Below the pieces are notes generated by a model, which did not search any database, was not told the DNA's origin, and saw only the letters and a program-made list of their open reading frames with translations. DNA of 25,970 bases from Albidovulum sp. Lineage in GTDB: Bacteria > Pseudomonadota > Alphaproteobacteria > Rhodobacterales > Rhodobacteraceae. Made by a program: the position numbers and the translations under genes. Numbering within the stretch: position 1 is the stretch's first letter; every line of letters starts with the position of its first letter. The DNA lies in assembly GCA_030837825.1 (NCBI GenBank), contig JAUQYB010000069.1, forward strand, positions 1 to 25,970, given 5' to 3'. This document shows positions 13,067-21,298 of the stretch, in pieces.

Positions 13067-15604
13067 ATGACGCTGGAAACCTACCGCCAGAAGCGCGACT
13101 TCACCGCCACGCCAGAGCCGAAGGGCGCCAGGGGCCGCAAGCGCGGCAACAGCTTCGTCATCCAGAAACACGCCGCCCGCCGCCTGCACTACGACCTCCG
13201 GCTGGAGATGGAGGGCGTGCTGCGCAGTTGGGCCGTCACCCGCGGCCCCAGTCTGATCGCCGGCGAAAGGCGCCTTGCCGTCCATGTCGAGGATCACCCG
13301 CTGGCCTATGGCGATTTCGAGGGCACGATCCCGAAGGGCGAATACGGCGGCGGCACGGTGATCGTCTGGGACCGCGGCACCTGGTCGCCGATCGGCGACG
13401 CGGCGAAGGGTTATGCCAAGGGGCATCTGGAATTCACGCTCGAGGGCGAGAAGCTGCACGGGCGCTGGCACCTGATCCGGATGCAGGGAAGGCCTGGCGA
13501 GAAGCGCGAGAACTGGCTGCTGATCAAGGCGGACGACGAGGCCGCCCGGCCGGAAGGGGCGCCGGACATCCTGGAAGAGCAGCCTCTGTCGGTGAAGACC
13601 GGGCGCGACATCCCCGAGGTGGCGGGCGAGGCACCGGGCTGGTCCTCGAAGACCGGGCCGATCAAGCCCGCCCGCAAGCGCAAGGCCGCCAGGCCCGAGC
13701 CGGAGGAGGAGACCGAGCTTCCCCCGCCCGACCCTTCGCGGCTGGCGGGGGCGCGGAAGGATCGCCTGCCGGATTTCGTGCCGCCGATGCTGGCCACCCT
13801 TGCCGCGGCCGCGCCCACCGGCCCGCGCTGGCTGCACGAGATCAAGTTCGACGGCTACCGCCTGCAGGCGCGGATCGAGGCCGGGCGGGTGAAGCTCCTG
13901 ACCCGCAGCGGGCTGGACTGGACCGACCGTTTCGGTAAATCCGTCCCTGCCGCCCTCAGCGACCTGGCCCTTGGCACCGCGCTGATCGACGGCGAGATGG
14001 TGGTGGAGACCGACAGCGGCGCTTCGGATTTCTCGGCGCTTCAGGCCGATCTCAGCGAGGGGCGCAGCGACCGCTTCACCTTCTACGGCTTCGACCTGAT
14101 GCACCTCGACGGCCATGACCTGCGCGCGGTGCCGCTGGTCGGCCGCAAGGAGATGCTGGAACGGCTGCTGGCCGAGGCCCCCGGCCCGCTGCGTTACAGC
14201 GGGCATTTCGCGGAAAGCGGCGAGATGGTGCTGCGCCATGCCTGCCGGCTCAGCCTCGAGGGCATTGTGTCGAAACTGCGCGACAGCCGCTATGGCGAGG
14301 GGCGCGGCAAGGCCTGGATCAAGTCGAAATGCTCGGCCCGGCAGGAATTCGTCATCGGCGGCTACGTGCCCTCCACCGCCGCGCGCGATGCCGTGGGGTC
14401 GCTGGCGCTCGGCGTGTTCGAGGACGGCCGGCTGGTCCATGTCGGCCGCGTCGGCACCGGCTTCAGCGCCGCGGTGGCGCGCGACCTCTACCGCCGGCTG
14501 GACCGCATCCGCAGCGACACCAGCCCTTTTGCCGCTCCGCTGACAGCCGAACAGGCCCGGGGGCTTCGCTACACCCGGCCGGAGCTGGTGGCCGAGGTCG
14601 AGTTCCGCGCCTGGACCGGCGACGGCCATCTGCGCCACGCCGCCTTCCGGGGCCTGCGCGAGGACAAGCCGGCAACCGAGATCATCCGCGAAGCCGCCCT
14701 TGCCGCCACGAAGGCCGCCCCCGCCCGGCCGGCGATCAAGCTCACTCATCCCGACCGCATCTACTGGCCCGACGAGGGCATCACCAAGGAGGGGCTGGCG
14801 GACTACTACACCGAGGTCTGGCGCCGCATCGCGCCCTACGTCGTCAACCGCCCGCTCGCGCTTCTGCGCTGCCCCGAGGGCATCGAGGGGGAGAAATTCT
14901 TCCAGAAACACGCCTGGAAGGGTCTCAACCCCGCGATCCGGCTGGTCGAGGACCCCAGGGACCCGGGCGATCCGCTGATCAGCATCGACGGGCTGGCCGG
15001 GCTGATCGCGCTGGTGCAGTCGGCGGCGCTGGAAATCCACCCCTGGGGATCGACACTGGACGACTGGGAGCGGCCGGACATGATCACCATGGACCTCGAC
15101 CCCGGCGAGGACGTGGAGTGGCAGCGGGTGATCGACGCGGCGCAGGAACTGCGCCAGCGACTGACCGACGCGGGGCTGGCAGCCTTCGTCAAGACCTCGG
15201 GCGGAAAGGGACTGCATGTGGTTTCGCCGCTCAAGCCCCGTGCCGGCTGGCCGGAGGTGAAAGCCTTCACCAAGGCGATGGCCGAGGCTATGGCGGCGGA
15301 GTCGCCCGACCTCTATGTCGCCACCATCGCCAAGGCGAAGCGCGCGGGCAAAATCCTGATCGACTACCTGCGCAACCAGCGCGGCGCAACGGCGGTGGCC
15401 GCCTGGTCCCCCCGCGCCCGTCCCGGCGCCGCCGTCTCCACGCCGCTGGGGTGGGAGGAACTGGGACCGGAGATCGGCCCGGCGCATTTCACGGTGCAGA
15501 ACCTGACCGCAAGGTTGGCGGCGCTGCCCAAAGACCCTTGGGACGGCTTCCGCGCCGCCGCCGCGCCGCTGACTCCGCAGAAGGGCAAAAGCAGGGGCGG
15601 CTGA
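13067..15604 (+). CDS. ligD: Multifunctional DNA ligase D (LigD), NHEJ
   Basis: An 845-residue end-repair ligase with domains in the order 3'-phosphoesterase, ligase, polymerase. Phosphoesterase (1-155): KHAARRLHYDLRLE and VEDHPLAYGDFEGTIPKGEYG, with the metal-site His35, His41, Asp43 and His77. ATP-dependent ligase (about 245-540): nucleotidyl-accepting Lys260 in EIKFDGYRL, GEMVVE, LEGIVSKLRDSRY, WIKSKC. Primase-like polymerase (about 560-840): catalytic pair in DLDPGED (Asp676, Asp678), TSGGKGLHVVSPL and the final strand. All three active sites look intact. The ATG at 13067 follows the ku stop by 2 bases. Its stop TGA directly abuts the stop of the opposite-strand ku, leaving no intergenic base. 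Confidence 0.97.
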   Translation: MTLETYRQKRDFTATPEPKGARGRKRGNSFVIQKHAARRLHYDLRLEMEGVLRSWAVTRGPSLIAGERRLAVHVEDHPLAYGDFEGTIPKGEYGGGTVIVWDRGTWSPIGDAAKGYAKGHLEFTLEGEKLHGRWHLIRMQGRPGEKRENWLLIKADDEAARPEGAPDILEEQPLSVKTGRDIPEVAGEAPGWSSKTGPIKPARKRKAARPEPEEETELPPPDPSRLAGARKDRLPDFVPPMLATLAAAAPTGPRWLHEIKFDGYRLQARIEAGRVKLLTRSGLDWTDRFGKSVPAALSDLALGTALIDGEMVVETDSGASDFSALQADLSEGRSDRFTFYGFDLMHLDGHDLRAVPLVGRKEMLERLLAEAPGPLRYSGHFAESGEMVLRHACRLSLEGIVSKLRDSRYGEGRGKAWIKSKCSARQEFVIGGYVPSTAARDAVGSLALGVFEDGRLVHVGRVGTGFSAAVARDLYRRLDRIRSDTSPFAAPLTAEQARGLRYTRPELVAEVEFRAWTGDGHLRHAAFRGLREDKPATEIIREAALAATKAAPARPAIKLTHPDRIYWPDEGITKEGLADYYTEVWRRIAPYVVNRPLALLRCPEGIEGEKFFQKHAWKGLNPAIRLVEDPRDPGDPLISIDGLAGLIALVQSAALEIHPWGSTLDDWERPDMITMDLDPGEDVEWQRVIDAAQELRQRLTDAGLAAFVKTSGGKGLHVVSPLKPRAGWPEVKAFTKAMAEAMAAESPDLYVATIAKAKRAGKILIDYLRNQRGATAVAAWSPRARPGAAVSTPLGWEELGPEIGPAHFTVQNLTARLAALPKDPWDGFRAAAAPLTPQKGKSRGG

Positions 15605-16399
15605 TCACCGGCCCTTCTTCTCGGCCGCGAGGCTGCGCTTCAGCGCATCCATGATGTTGACCACGTTGTCCCGGGGCGGTTCGGCGGCCTTCGCCTTCGC
15701 CGGCTTGCGGGCCTTCTTGCGGGCGGCGATCAGTTCCAGGAGCCGCTCCTGCACCGGGTCGGAGGCCATGTCGGGCGACCAGGGCCTCTTGCGCTCCTCG
15801 ATCAGCCGCCGGACAAGCTTCATCAGCGCGGGCTCGGGCTTTCCGCTCTGCGCCTCCGCGAAATACTCGCCCTCGTCTCGCACTTCGTCGCCGAAGCGCA
15901 AGGTCCAGACCACGACACCCTTGCCGCGCGGCTCCAGCATCACCGCCCGCTCGCGCCGGTAGAGCACCAGGCGGGCGATGCCGACGGTGCCGCTGGCCGC
16001 CATCGCTTCGCGGATCACGGAAAAGGCCTCCTCGCCCACCCGGTCGGCGGGCGACAGGTAGTGCGGGCGGTCATACCAGATCCAGCCGATGCTGTCGGCG
16101 GGCACGAACATGTCTATGTCGATGGTGCGGGTGCTTTCCAGCGCGACGCTGTCGATTTCCTCGTCCTCCAGCAGCACGAAGTCGCCCTCTCCGCGGGGAT
16201 AGCCCTTGACCTCGTCCTCCTCCCGCACCGGCTTGCCGGTGACGGCATCGACATAGCGGCTGACCACCCGGTTGCCGGTGGCGGCGTTCATGGTGTGGAA
16301 GCGCACCTTGCCGGATTCGCTGGTCGCCGGGGCCATGATGACCGGGCAGGTCACCAGCGACAGCTTCAGATAGCCTTTCCAGAAGGGTCTCGGCGCCAT
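15605..16399 (-). CDS. ku: Ku DNA end-binding protein, NHEJ (second copy)
   Basis: A 264-residue Ku paralogue, clearly different from the first copy: MAPRPFWKGYLKLSLVTCPVIMAPATSESGKVRFHTMNAATGNRVVSRYVDAVTGKPV (residues 1-58), VKGYPRGEGDFVLL, and a Lys/Arg/Ala-rich tail (ARKKARKPAKAKAAEPPRD) followed by NIMDALKRSLAAE, a short helix common in Ku C-termini. ATG 16399 has GAGG 7 bases upstream; a GTG one codon earlier is possible. It is second in a leftward pair after an unknown 119-aa gene, with 9 bases between them. Two Ku genes next to one ligD suggest a heterodimer or paralogue-specific roles, as reported for Sinorhizobium meliloti Ku3/Ku4; this is inference. Confidence 0.95.
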   Translation of the reverse strand: MAPRPFWKGYLKLSLVTCPVIMAPATSESGKVRFHTMNAATGNRVVSRYVDAVTGKPVREEDEVKGYPRGEGDFVLLEDEEIDSVALESTRTIDIDMFVPADSIGWIWYDRPHYLSPADRVGEEAFSVIREAMAASGTVGIARLVLYRRERAVMLEPRGKGVVVWTLRFGDEVRDEGEYFAEAQSGKPEPALMKLVRRLIEERKRPWSPDMASDPVQERLLELIAARKKARKPAKAKAAEPPRDNVVNIMDALKRSLAAEKKGR

Positions 16400-16408
16400 C
16401 ACTCGTCC

Positions 16409-16768
16409 TCAGCAGTCGTTGTCCTTGTCGATCATGCCGGGATGGTCACTGTCCTCGCACATCGCGCTGTCGGGGTTGCGCCCGCGCGGGATCGCGGGGT
16501 CGTCGGTGCCCTGCGCGAGGGCATGGCGGCGCACCTCTGCCGGCCTCACCCGCCTTTGCTCGCGCGTCAGGCCGGCCCTGTCGCTGTCGGCCGACTGCGC
16601 AACGTCCGGGCCGGTCGCCGCCGACGGCTCATCGCGCTGCCGCGCCGGATTCATCGCCGTGAACTCCTCGGGACGATGCGCCGACCCGTCCGGCGCGGAC
16701 TGCGCATTGCTGCCCGGTGCCACCGGGAAGGAGCGCTTTTCCGCCGCCTCTTTGGGATCCCGTGCCAT
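16409..16768 (-). CDS. Unknown 119-aa hydrophilic protein in operon with ku
   Basis: Family not recognised. The protein is strongly hydrophilic and probably disordered, rich in Arg, Asp, Pro, Ala and Ser (MARDPKEAAEKRSFPVAPG..., ...TREQRRVRPAEVRRHALAQG...). It ends in an acidic segment, with Cys two times in the last 20 residues (MCEDSDHPGMIDKDNDC). It has no signal peptide or membrane span. It is well supported as a gene: AAGGAGG 7 bases before ATG 16768, an EcfG-type promoter upstream, and the ku gene 9 bases downstream. The context suggests a role in stress survival or end joining. Confidence 0.75.
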   Translation of the reverse strand: MARDPKEAAEKRSFPVAPGSNAQSAPDGSAHRPEEFTAMNPARQRDEPSAATGPDVAQSADSDRAGLTREQRRVRPAEVRRHALAQGTDDPAIPRGRNPDSAMCEDSDHPGMIDKDNDC

Positions 16769-16804
16769 GATGGCCTCCTTCCGCTGTGCCCGCATCGCGG
16801 AACC

Positions 16805-16829
16805 AACGCGCGGGCGACCGGATTGTTCC
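16805..16829 (-). promoter_or_regulatory. EcfG-type (general stress) promoter of the second ku unit
   Basis: Read leftward: GGAAC (16829 to 16825), 16 bases, CGTT (16808 to 16805), a full match to the alphaproteobacterial EcfG form GGAAC-N16/17-CGTT. It ends 36 bases before the ATG of the unknown gene that leads the ku operon, with AAGGAGG in between. It lies in the 245-base divergent gap with hisB, which holds no other gene. Confidence 0.62.
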
Positions 16830-17013
16830 CGGTCCGGCCGCTGGCTGCGCAAGGCCGGCCGGACGACAGCGATCCGGACATCGCGCCTCTTCTGGACACC
16901 GGCCGGCCCCTCGCTTGCGCGGCGCGGGCGCGACAGGCGGGCTTTTTCGCCTTGGCCGGCTGGAACTGCCGCCGCCCGCCGCCTATAAGGCCCGCGAAGC
17001 GAAAGGGCGTGCC

Positions 17014-17601
17014 ATGCGCAAGGCGACGATCACCCGGAAGACGGCGGAAACCGAGATCGCGGTCGAGATCGACCTCGACGGCAGCGGAAGCTACACCAAC
17101 GAGACCGGCGTGGGCTTCTTCGACCACATGCTCGACCAGCTGTCGCGCCATTCGCTGATCGACCTCAAGGTGCGGGCGAAGGGTGACCTGCATATCGACG
17201 ATCACCACACGGTCGAGGATACCGGAATCGCGCTCGGCCAGGCGCTCGCCAAGGCCCTCGGCGACAAGCGCGGCATCCGCCGCTACGGCCATTTCGCGCT
17301 GGCGATGGACGACGCGCAGGTGGCCTGCGCGCTCGACCTTTCCGGCCGGCCGTGGCTGGCGTGGAACGTCGATTTCCCAACGACGAAGATCGGCACGTTC
17401 GACACCGAACTGGTGCGCGAGTTCTTCCAGGCGTTCAGCAGCCACGGCGGCATCACGCTCCATGTCGACCGCATCCACGGGATCAACAGCCACCATATCG
17501 CCGAGGCCGCCTTCAAGGCGGTGGCGAAGGCCCTGCGGATGGCGGTGGAACCCGATCCGCGCGCGGCGGGCGTGCTGCCCTCGACCAAGGGGGCGCTGTG
17601 A
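17014..17601 (+). CDS. hisB: Imidazoleglycerol-phosphate dehydratase
   Basis: A 195-residue cytoplasmic enzyme for the sixth step of histidine synthesis (IGP to imidazole-acetol phosphate). The two metal-binding repeats are evident: [20 protein letters not shown] with [17 protein letters not shown], and [10 protein letters not shown] with [20 protein letters not shown]. The length matches the single-domain bacterial form (no phosphatase fusion). ATG 17014 follows GAAAGGG. Its stop overlaps the GTG of hisH. A TATAAG at 16983 could be the -10 of its promoter, with a poor -35. Confidence 0.97.
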   Translation: MRKATITRKTAETEIAVEIDLDGSGSYTNETGVGFFDHMLDQLSRHSLIDLKVRAKGDLHIDDHHTVEDTGIALGQALAKALGDKRGIRRYGHFALAMDDAQVACALDLSGRPWLAWNVDFPTTKIGTFDTELVREFFQAFSSHGGITLHVDRIHGINSHHIAEAAFKAVAKALRMAVEPDPRAAGVLPSTKGAL

Positions 17602-18236
17602 GCCTGACCGTTCTCGTCGACTACGAATCGGGCAACCTGCATTCGGCCGAGAAGGCATTCCAGCGGATGGCGGCGGAAACGGAGGCGGGCCGCGTCATCG
17701 TCTCGTCGCGGCCCGAGGACGTCGCCCGCGCCGACCGGATCGTCCTGCCGGGCGATGGCGCCTTCCCGGCCTGCCGCGCGGCGCTTTTCGGCCGCTCAGG
17801 CCTTGTCGAGGCGATCGAGGAGGCGGTGACGGTCCGCGCCCGCCCCTTTCTCGGCATCTGCATCGGGATGCAGATGATGGCGACGCGCGGGCTCGAATAC
17901 CGCGAGACGCCGGGCTTCGGCTGGATTCCCGGCGAGGTGGTGGGGATCGCGCCCGGGGCCGGGCGCAAGGTGCCGCACATGGGCTGGAACGACCTCGTGA
18001 TCGACCGGCCGCACCCGGTGCTCGCGGGAATCGAGACCGGCCAGCACGCCTATTTCGTGCATTCCTACCACTTCCGCGTGGCCGATCCGGCGCATCTTCT
18101 GGCGCATTGCGACTACGGCGGGCAGATCACCGCGATCGTTGGCCGCGACAACCTGATCGGTGCCCAGTTCCACCCGGAAAAGAGCCAGTCAGTGGGTCTG
18201 AGACTGATCGCCAGCTTCCTCGGCTGGCGACCCTGA
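17598..18236 (+). CDS. hisH: IGP synthase glutaminase subunit
   Basis: A 212-residue class I glutamine amidotransferase that supplies ammonia to HisF. The catalytic triad is visible: Cys88 in [10 protein letters not shown], His192 and Glu194 in [10 protein letters not shown]. The start is GTG at 17598, sharing four bases (GTGA) with the hisB stop, so it is translationally coupled. The partner hisF lies 1.4 kb further on, separated by an opposite-strand gene and hisA. Confidence 0.96.
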   Translation: MSLTVLVDYESGNLHSAEKAFQRMAAETEAGRVIVSSRPEDVARADRIVLPGDGAFPACRAALFGRSGLVEAIEEAVTVRARPFLGICIGMQMMATRGLEYRETPGFGWIPGEVVGIAPGAGRKVPHMGWNDLVIDRPHPVLAGIETGQHAYFVHSYHFRVADPAHLLAHCDYGGQITAIVGRDNLIGAQFHPEKSQSVGLRLIASFLGWRP

Positions 18237-18240
18237 GGCG

Positions 18241-18630
18241 CTATTTCACGCGTGTCCAGTCGGAGGCGCGGCAGATGATCCCACCCAGCACGCAGCCAGA
18301 GACGGCGAGGCTGTCTCCCGACAGTTGCATCTTGGAATTGTAGGTCTTGTCGCGGTCCGGCGCCCAGACCTTGCCGCCGCCATAGGCACCACCGCCCTTC
18401 GCGGCCATGTCCCACACGATCTTCTTGCCGACATTGGGCGAGTCGATCTGCTTGCCGGACCCGTCGAAGGCGGTCACCAGCGTGCCGCAGAACGCGGCCC
18501 CGCAGGCGCCGATCTCGACATGGCCGAAGTTGCCGTTGTCGTCGGGCTTGGTCTTCCACATGCCTTCGACCGGGTCCGCCGCCGCCGCGCCGGCAATCAG
18601 GACAAGGGCCGCGGCAAGTCTCGTCATCAT
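18241..18630 (-). CDS. Exported DUF2147 protein
   Basis: A 129-residue secreted protein. It has a signal peptide, MMTRLAAALVLIAGAAAA, with probable cleavage before DPVEG, then a lipocalin-like DUF2147 domain: VEGMWKTKPDDNGNFGHVEIGAC..FCGTLV, VWAPDRDKTYNSKMQLSG, CVLGGIICRASDWTRV. Cys pairs suggest periplasmic disulfides. The role of the family is unknown. It sits on the opposite strand inside the his cluster, 4 bases from the hisH stop. ATG 18630 has GGGAGG at a 7-base gap. Confidence 0.9.
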   Translation of the reverse strand: MMTRLAAALVLIAGAAAADPVEGMWKTKPDDNGNFGHVEIGACGAAFCGTLVTAFDGSGKQIDSPNVGKKIVWDMAAKGGGAYGGGKVWAPDRDKTYNSKMQLSGDSLAVSGCVLGGIICRASDWTRVK

Positions 18631-18780
18631 GGTGCATCCTCCCTGCGCCCGCCCCTCCCGGGCCGGCTCGGGCGATCATCCGGCGCCGCCCCGCCCCTGT
18701 CCAGAGTGACGTGACGTTGGCCGGTCTTTGCATTCGTCCCGCCCCTGTGGCAAGAGGCCGGCGACGAGAAGGAGCCCGCG

Positions 18781-19500
18781 ATGATCCTCTATCCCGCGAT
18801 CGACCTGAAGGACGGCCAGTGCGTGCGGCTCCTGCATGGCGAGATGGACAAGGCCACCGTCTTCGGCGACGACCCGGCAGCGCAGGCGGCGGCCTTCGCG
18901 GCCGCGGGCTGCGAATGGCTGCACCTCGTCGACCTCAACGGCGCCTTCGCCGGCCAGCCGGTCAATGCCGCGGCGGTCGAGGCGATCCTCGCCCGCGTCC
19001 GCCTGCCGGTCCAGCTCGGCGGCGGCATCCGCGACATGGGCACCATCGAGATGTGGCTGGCCAGGGGCCTCGCCCGCGTGATCCTGGGGACCGTGGCGGT
19101 GGAAGACCCCGCCCTGGTGCGGACGGCGGCGCGCGCCTTCCCCGGCCGCGTCGCCGTCGGCATCGATGCGCGGGGCGGCAGGGTCGCCACCAGGGGCTGG
19201 GCCGAGGAGACCGATGTCATGGTCACCGACCTTGCCCGCAGCTTCGAGGACGCCGGGGTGGCCGCGATCATCTACACCGACATCCTGCGTGACGGCGCGA
19301 TGACCGGGCCCAATATCGAGGCGACGGCGGCCCTTGCCCGCGCCGTCGCGATCCCGGTGATCGCCTCCGGCGGCGTCGCCTCGCTCGCCGACCTGATCGC
19401 GCTCCGCGACACCGGCATCATCGCCGGCGCGATCTCGGGCCGGGCGCTTTATGACGGGGCGATCGACCTGGTGGAAGCGCTTGAGCTTCTCGCCGCCTGA
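18781..19500 (+). CDS. hisA: ProFAR isomerase
   Basis: A 239-residue TIM barrel that opens the ProFAR ring (fourth step of histidine synthesis). The two catalytic aspartates are present: Asp8 in YPAIDLKDG and Asp129 in VGIDARGG. The phosphate-binding QLGGGIRD and ASGGVASL loops are also present. GAGAAGGAG lies 8 bases before ATG 18781. The 150-base gap upstream, divergent from the DUF2147 gene, probably carries its own promoter, although hexamers are unclear. Confidence 0.97.
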   Translation: MILYPAIDLKDGQCVRLLHGEMDKATVFGDDPAAQAAAFAAAGCEWLHLVDLNGAFAGQPVNAAAVEAILARVRLPVQLGGGIRDMGTIEMWLARGLARVILGTVAVEDPALVRTAARAFPGRVAVGIDARGGRVATRGWAEETDVMVTDLARSFEDAGVAAIIYTDILRDGAMTGPNIEATAALARAVAIPVIASGGVASLADLIALRDTGIIAGAISGRALYDGAIDLVEALELLAA

Positions 19501-19520
19501 GCATCTTCGTTGCGAAATAC

Positions 19521-19554
19521 CCCGGGAGGGCCCGGGAGGGCAGCGCCCTCCCGG
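19521..19554. repeat. Tandem decamer and perfect hairpin between hisA and hisF
   Basis: CCCGGGAGGG is repeated back to back (19521-19540). The second copy forms a perfect 10-bp stem, CCGGGAGGGC with GCCCTCCCGG, around the loop AGC (19532-19554). This resembles GC-rich palindromes scattered between genes of Rhodobacteraceae (an impression from memory). It could act as a processing or stability element rather than a terminator, since no T-run follows. Confidence 0.7.
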
Positions 19555-19635
19555 CAGTCGGCTGGGGCGCGCGCCCGGGCCGAGCCCTCTTTCCCCGCCG
19601 CCCGCCCCGCGCTAAGACCGGGCGAAAGGACCGCC

Positions 19636-20397
19636 ATGCTCAAGACCCGCATCATCCCCTGCCTCGACGTGGCCGACGGCCGCGTGGTCAAGGGCGTGAA
19701 CTTCGTCAACCTGATCGACGCGGGCGACCCGGTGGAGGCGGCGCGCGCCTACGACGCCGCGGGGGCGGACGAGCTCTGCTTTCTCGACATCCACGCCACG
19801 CACGAGAACCGCGGCACGATGTACGACCTCGTCACCCGCACCGCCGAACAGTGCTACATCCCGCTGACCGTGGGCGGCGGCGTGCGGACGGACGAGGACG
19901 TGCGTGCGCTGCTGCTGGCCGGCGCCGACAAGGTCAGCTTCAACTCGGCGGCCGTCGCGGACCCCGATGTCGTGGCCAGGGCCGCCGACCGGTTCGGCAG
20001 CCAGTGCATCGTCGTGGCGATCGACGCCAAGACCGTGGCGCCGGGGCGGTGGGAGATCTTCACCCACGGCGGCCGCCGCCCGACCGGGATCGAGGCGGTC
20101 GGCTTCGCCCGCATGGTGGCGGCAAAGGGCGCGGGCGAGATCCTGCTGACCTCGATGGACCGCGACGGGACCAGACAGGGCTTCAACCTGCCCCTGACCC
20201 GCGCCGTCGCCGATGCGGTGGACGTGCCGGTGATCGCCAGCGGCGGGGTCGGCACGCTCGACCATCTCGTCGAAGGCGTGACCGAGGGCCATGCGAGCGC
20301 CGTCCTCGCCGCCTCAATCTTCCATTTCGGCACCTTCACGATCCGCGAGGCGAAGGAGCACATGGCCGCCGCCGGCATCCCGATGAGGCTCGCATGA
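19636..20397 (+). CDS. hisF: IGP synthase cyclase subunit
   Basis: A 253-residue TIM barrel that, with HisH, makes imidazoleglycerol phosphate and AICAR. Catalytic Asp11 is in [15 protein letters not shown] and Asp130 in VVAIDAK; the phosphate loops VGGGVRT and ASGGVGTL are intact. ATG 19636 follows GAAAGGA. Its stop overlaps the ATG of a lower-GC membrane-protein gene (ATGA), not hisE as would be usual. Confidence 0.97.
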   Translation: MLKTRIIPCLDVADGRVVKGVNFVNLIDAGDPVEAARAYDAAGADELCFLDIHATHENRGTMYDLVTRTAEQCYIPLTVGGGVRTDEDVRALLLAGADKVSFNSAAVADPDVVARAADRFGSQCIVVAIDAKTVAPGRWEIFTHGGRRPTGIEAVGFARMVAAKGAGEILLTSMDRDGTRQGFNLPLTRAVADAVDVPVIASGGVGTLDHLVEGVTEGHASAVLAASIFHFGTFTIREAKEHMAAAGIPMRLA

Positions 20398-20948
20398 CAG
20401 AAGCTCCGCAGAAGCTGAGCTATACCCTAGCAGGCTACGACTATCGAGCAGCGAACGGCTTGCTGATACGACGGCTGCTGCCTTCCCGTCAGAGAGCTGC
20501 CAATAAACGGTATGCTTTTCTGTTACTTCTAGCCATCACGTTCACCTTCTGGGTTAGTCAAGTGCTGGGGCCACGCCTCGGCAACAGCGCGTATGTCTAC
20601 TTCCTCGGAATACTTCTGTTGGCCGTCCCAATCTTCTGGATAGCTGCATTCCGAGGACAGCGGTCGCGAGTACTGGCGGCTTTCGCGAACGCGCCCGCCC
20701 GGAGGGGCACAACGGCCCTTTCGACTACCGACGAGGGTTTGACCTTCGCGACCGATGGGTCCCGGTTGACCCTTTTCTGGTCGGGCATCGCTGATATTAT
20801 CGAAGGTAAAGACGGACTTCTCGTCCTGCCCGGTGATGCGGAGTTCATCCCGATTCCGGCCAGCGCCTTCAAGAGCGAGGCCGAGAAGCACGCCACGCTC
20901 TCGGACCTTCGCGCGCGGCTCGCACGAACCAAGGGAGAAGACGTGTGA
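20394..20948 (+). CDS. Membrane protein with YcxB-like C-terminal domain, inserted between hisF and hisE
   Basis: A 184-residue protein with an N-terminal cytoplasmic stretch, two membrane helices (about 40-60, [21 protein letters not shown], and 67-87, [19 protein letters not shown]) and a C-terminal soluble domain ([19 protein letters not shown], then PASAF near the end) that looks like YcxB-like domains of unknown function. It overlaps hisF by 4 bases (ATGA) and hisE by 4 bases (GTGA), so it is translated as part of the operon. Direct counting gives about 54% GC over 20401-20640 against about 68% in a hisF stretch, and its codons (CTA, AGA, TTA, ATA) differ from its neighbours. It is probably a later arrival. 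Function is unknown. Confidence 0.85.
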   Translation: MTEAPQKLSYTLAGYDYRAANGLLIRRLLPSRQRAANKRYAFLLLLAITFTFWVSQVLGPRLGNSAYVYFLGILLLAVPIFWIAAFRGQRSRVLAAFANAPARRGTTALSTTDEGLTFATDGSRLTLFWSGIADIIEGKDGLLVLPGDAEFIPIPASAFKSEAEKHATLSDLRARLARTKGEDV

Positions 20949-21256
20949 CCCCCCTGCAATCCCTCGCCGCCACCATCGAGGCCCGCAAGGGCGCCGATCC
21001 CGAGACCTCCTGGACCGCGAAGCTTCTTGCCAAGGGTCCCGGGAAATGCGCCGAGAAGTTCGGCGAGGAGGCGGTGGAGGCGATCATCGAGGCGGTGAAG
21101 GGCGATCCTGCCCGGCTGACCGCCGAGGCCGCGGACGTGCTCTATCACCTGCTGGTCATGCTCGCCGCCTGCGGCGTGACGCTCGCCGAGGTGGAAGCGG
21201 AGCTGGAGCGGCGCGAGGGCACCAGCGGTATCGCCGAGAAGGCCGCGCGCGGCTGA
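20945..21256 (+). CDS. hisE: Phosphoribosyl-ATP pyrophosphatase
   Basis: A 103-residue all-alpha MazG-like enzyme for the second step of histidine synthesis. Features are TSWTAKLLAKGPGKCAEKFGEEAVEAIIEAV with the metal-binding EExxE pattern, and AADVLYHLLVML with the second acidic site. GTG start at 20945 shares GTGA with the preceding stop. HisI must be encoded elsewhere, since no cyclohydrolase domain is present. The gene ends convergently with the CoA-binding gene, 42 bases apart. Confidence 0.96.
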   Translation: MTPLQSLAATIEARKGADPETSWTAKLLAKGPGKCAEKFGEEAVEAIIEAVKGDPARLTAEAADVLYHLLVMLAACGVTLAEVEAELERREGTSGIAEKAARG

Positions 21257-21298
21257 TCGTTCACGCGGTCTTCCTCCTGCCACCGCCGGCGGCCGGCT

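Noticed and set aside
13061..15487. An 808-codon open frame on the minus strand opposite ligD
   Set aside because: LigD is complete with all three active sites; the antisense frame is a composition artefact.
12198..16768. The ku-ligD region considered as a mobile or phage-borne island
   Set aside because: No integrase, transposase or attachment repeats are seen, and base composition matches neighbours. The adjacent tRNA-Gly is intact and no duplicated 3' end of it was noticed downstream.
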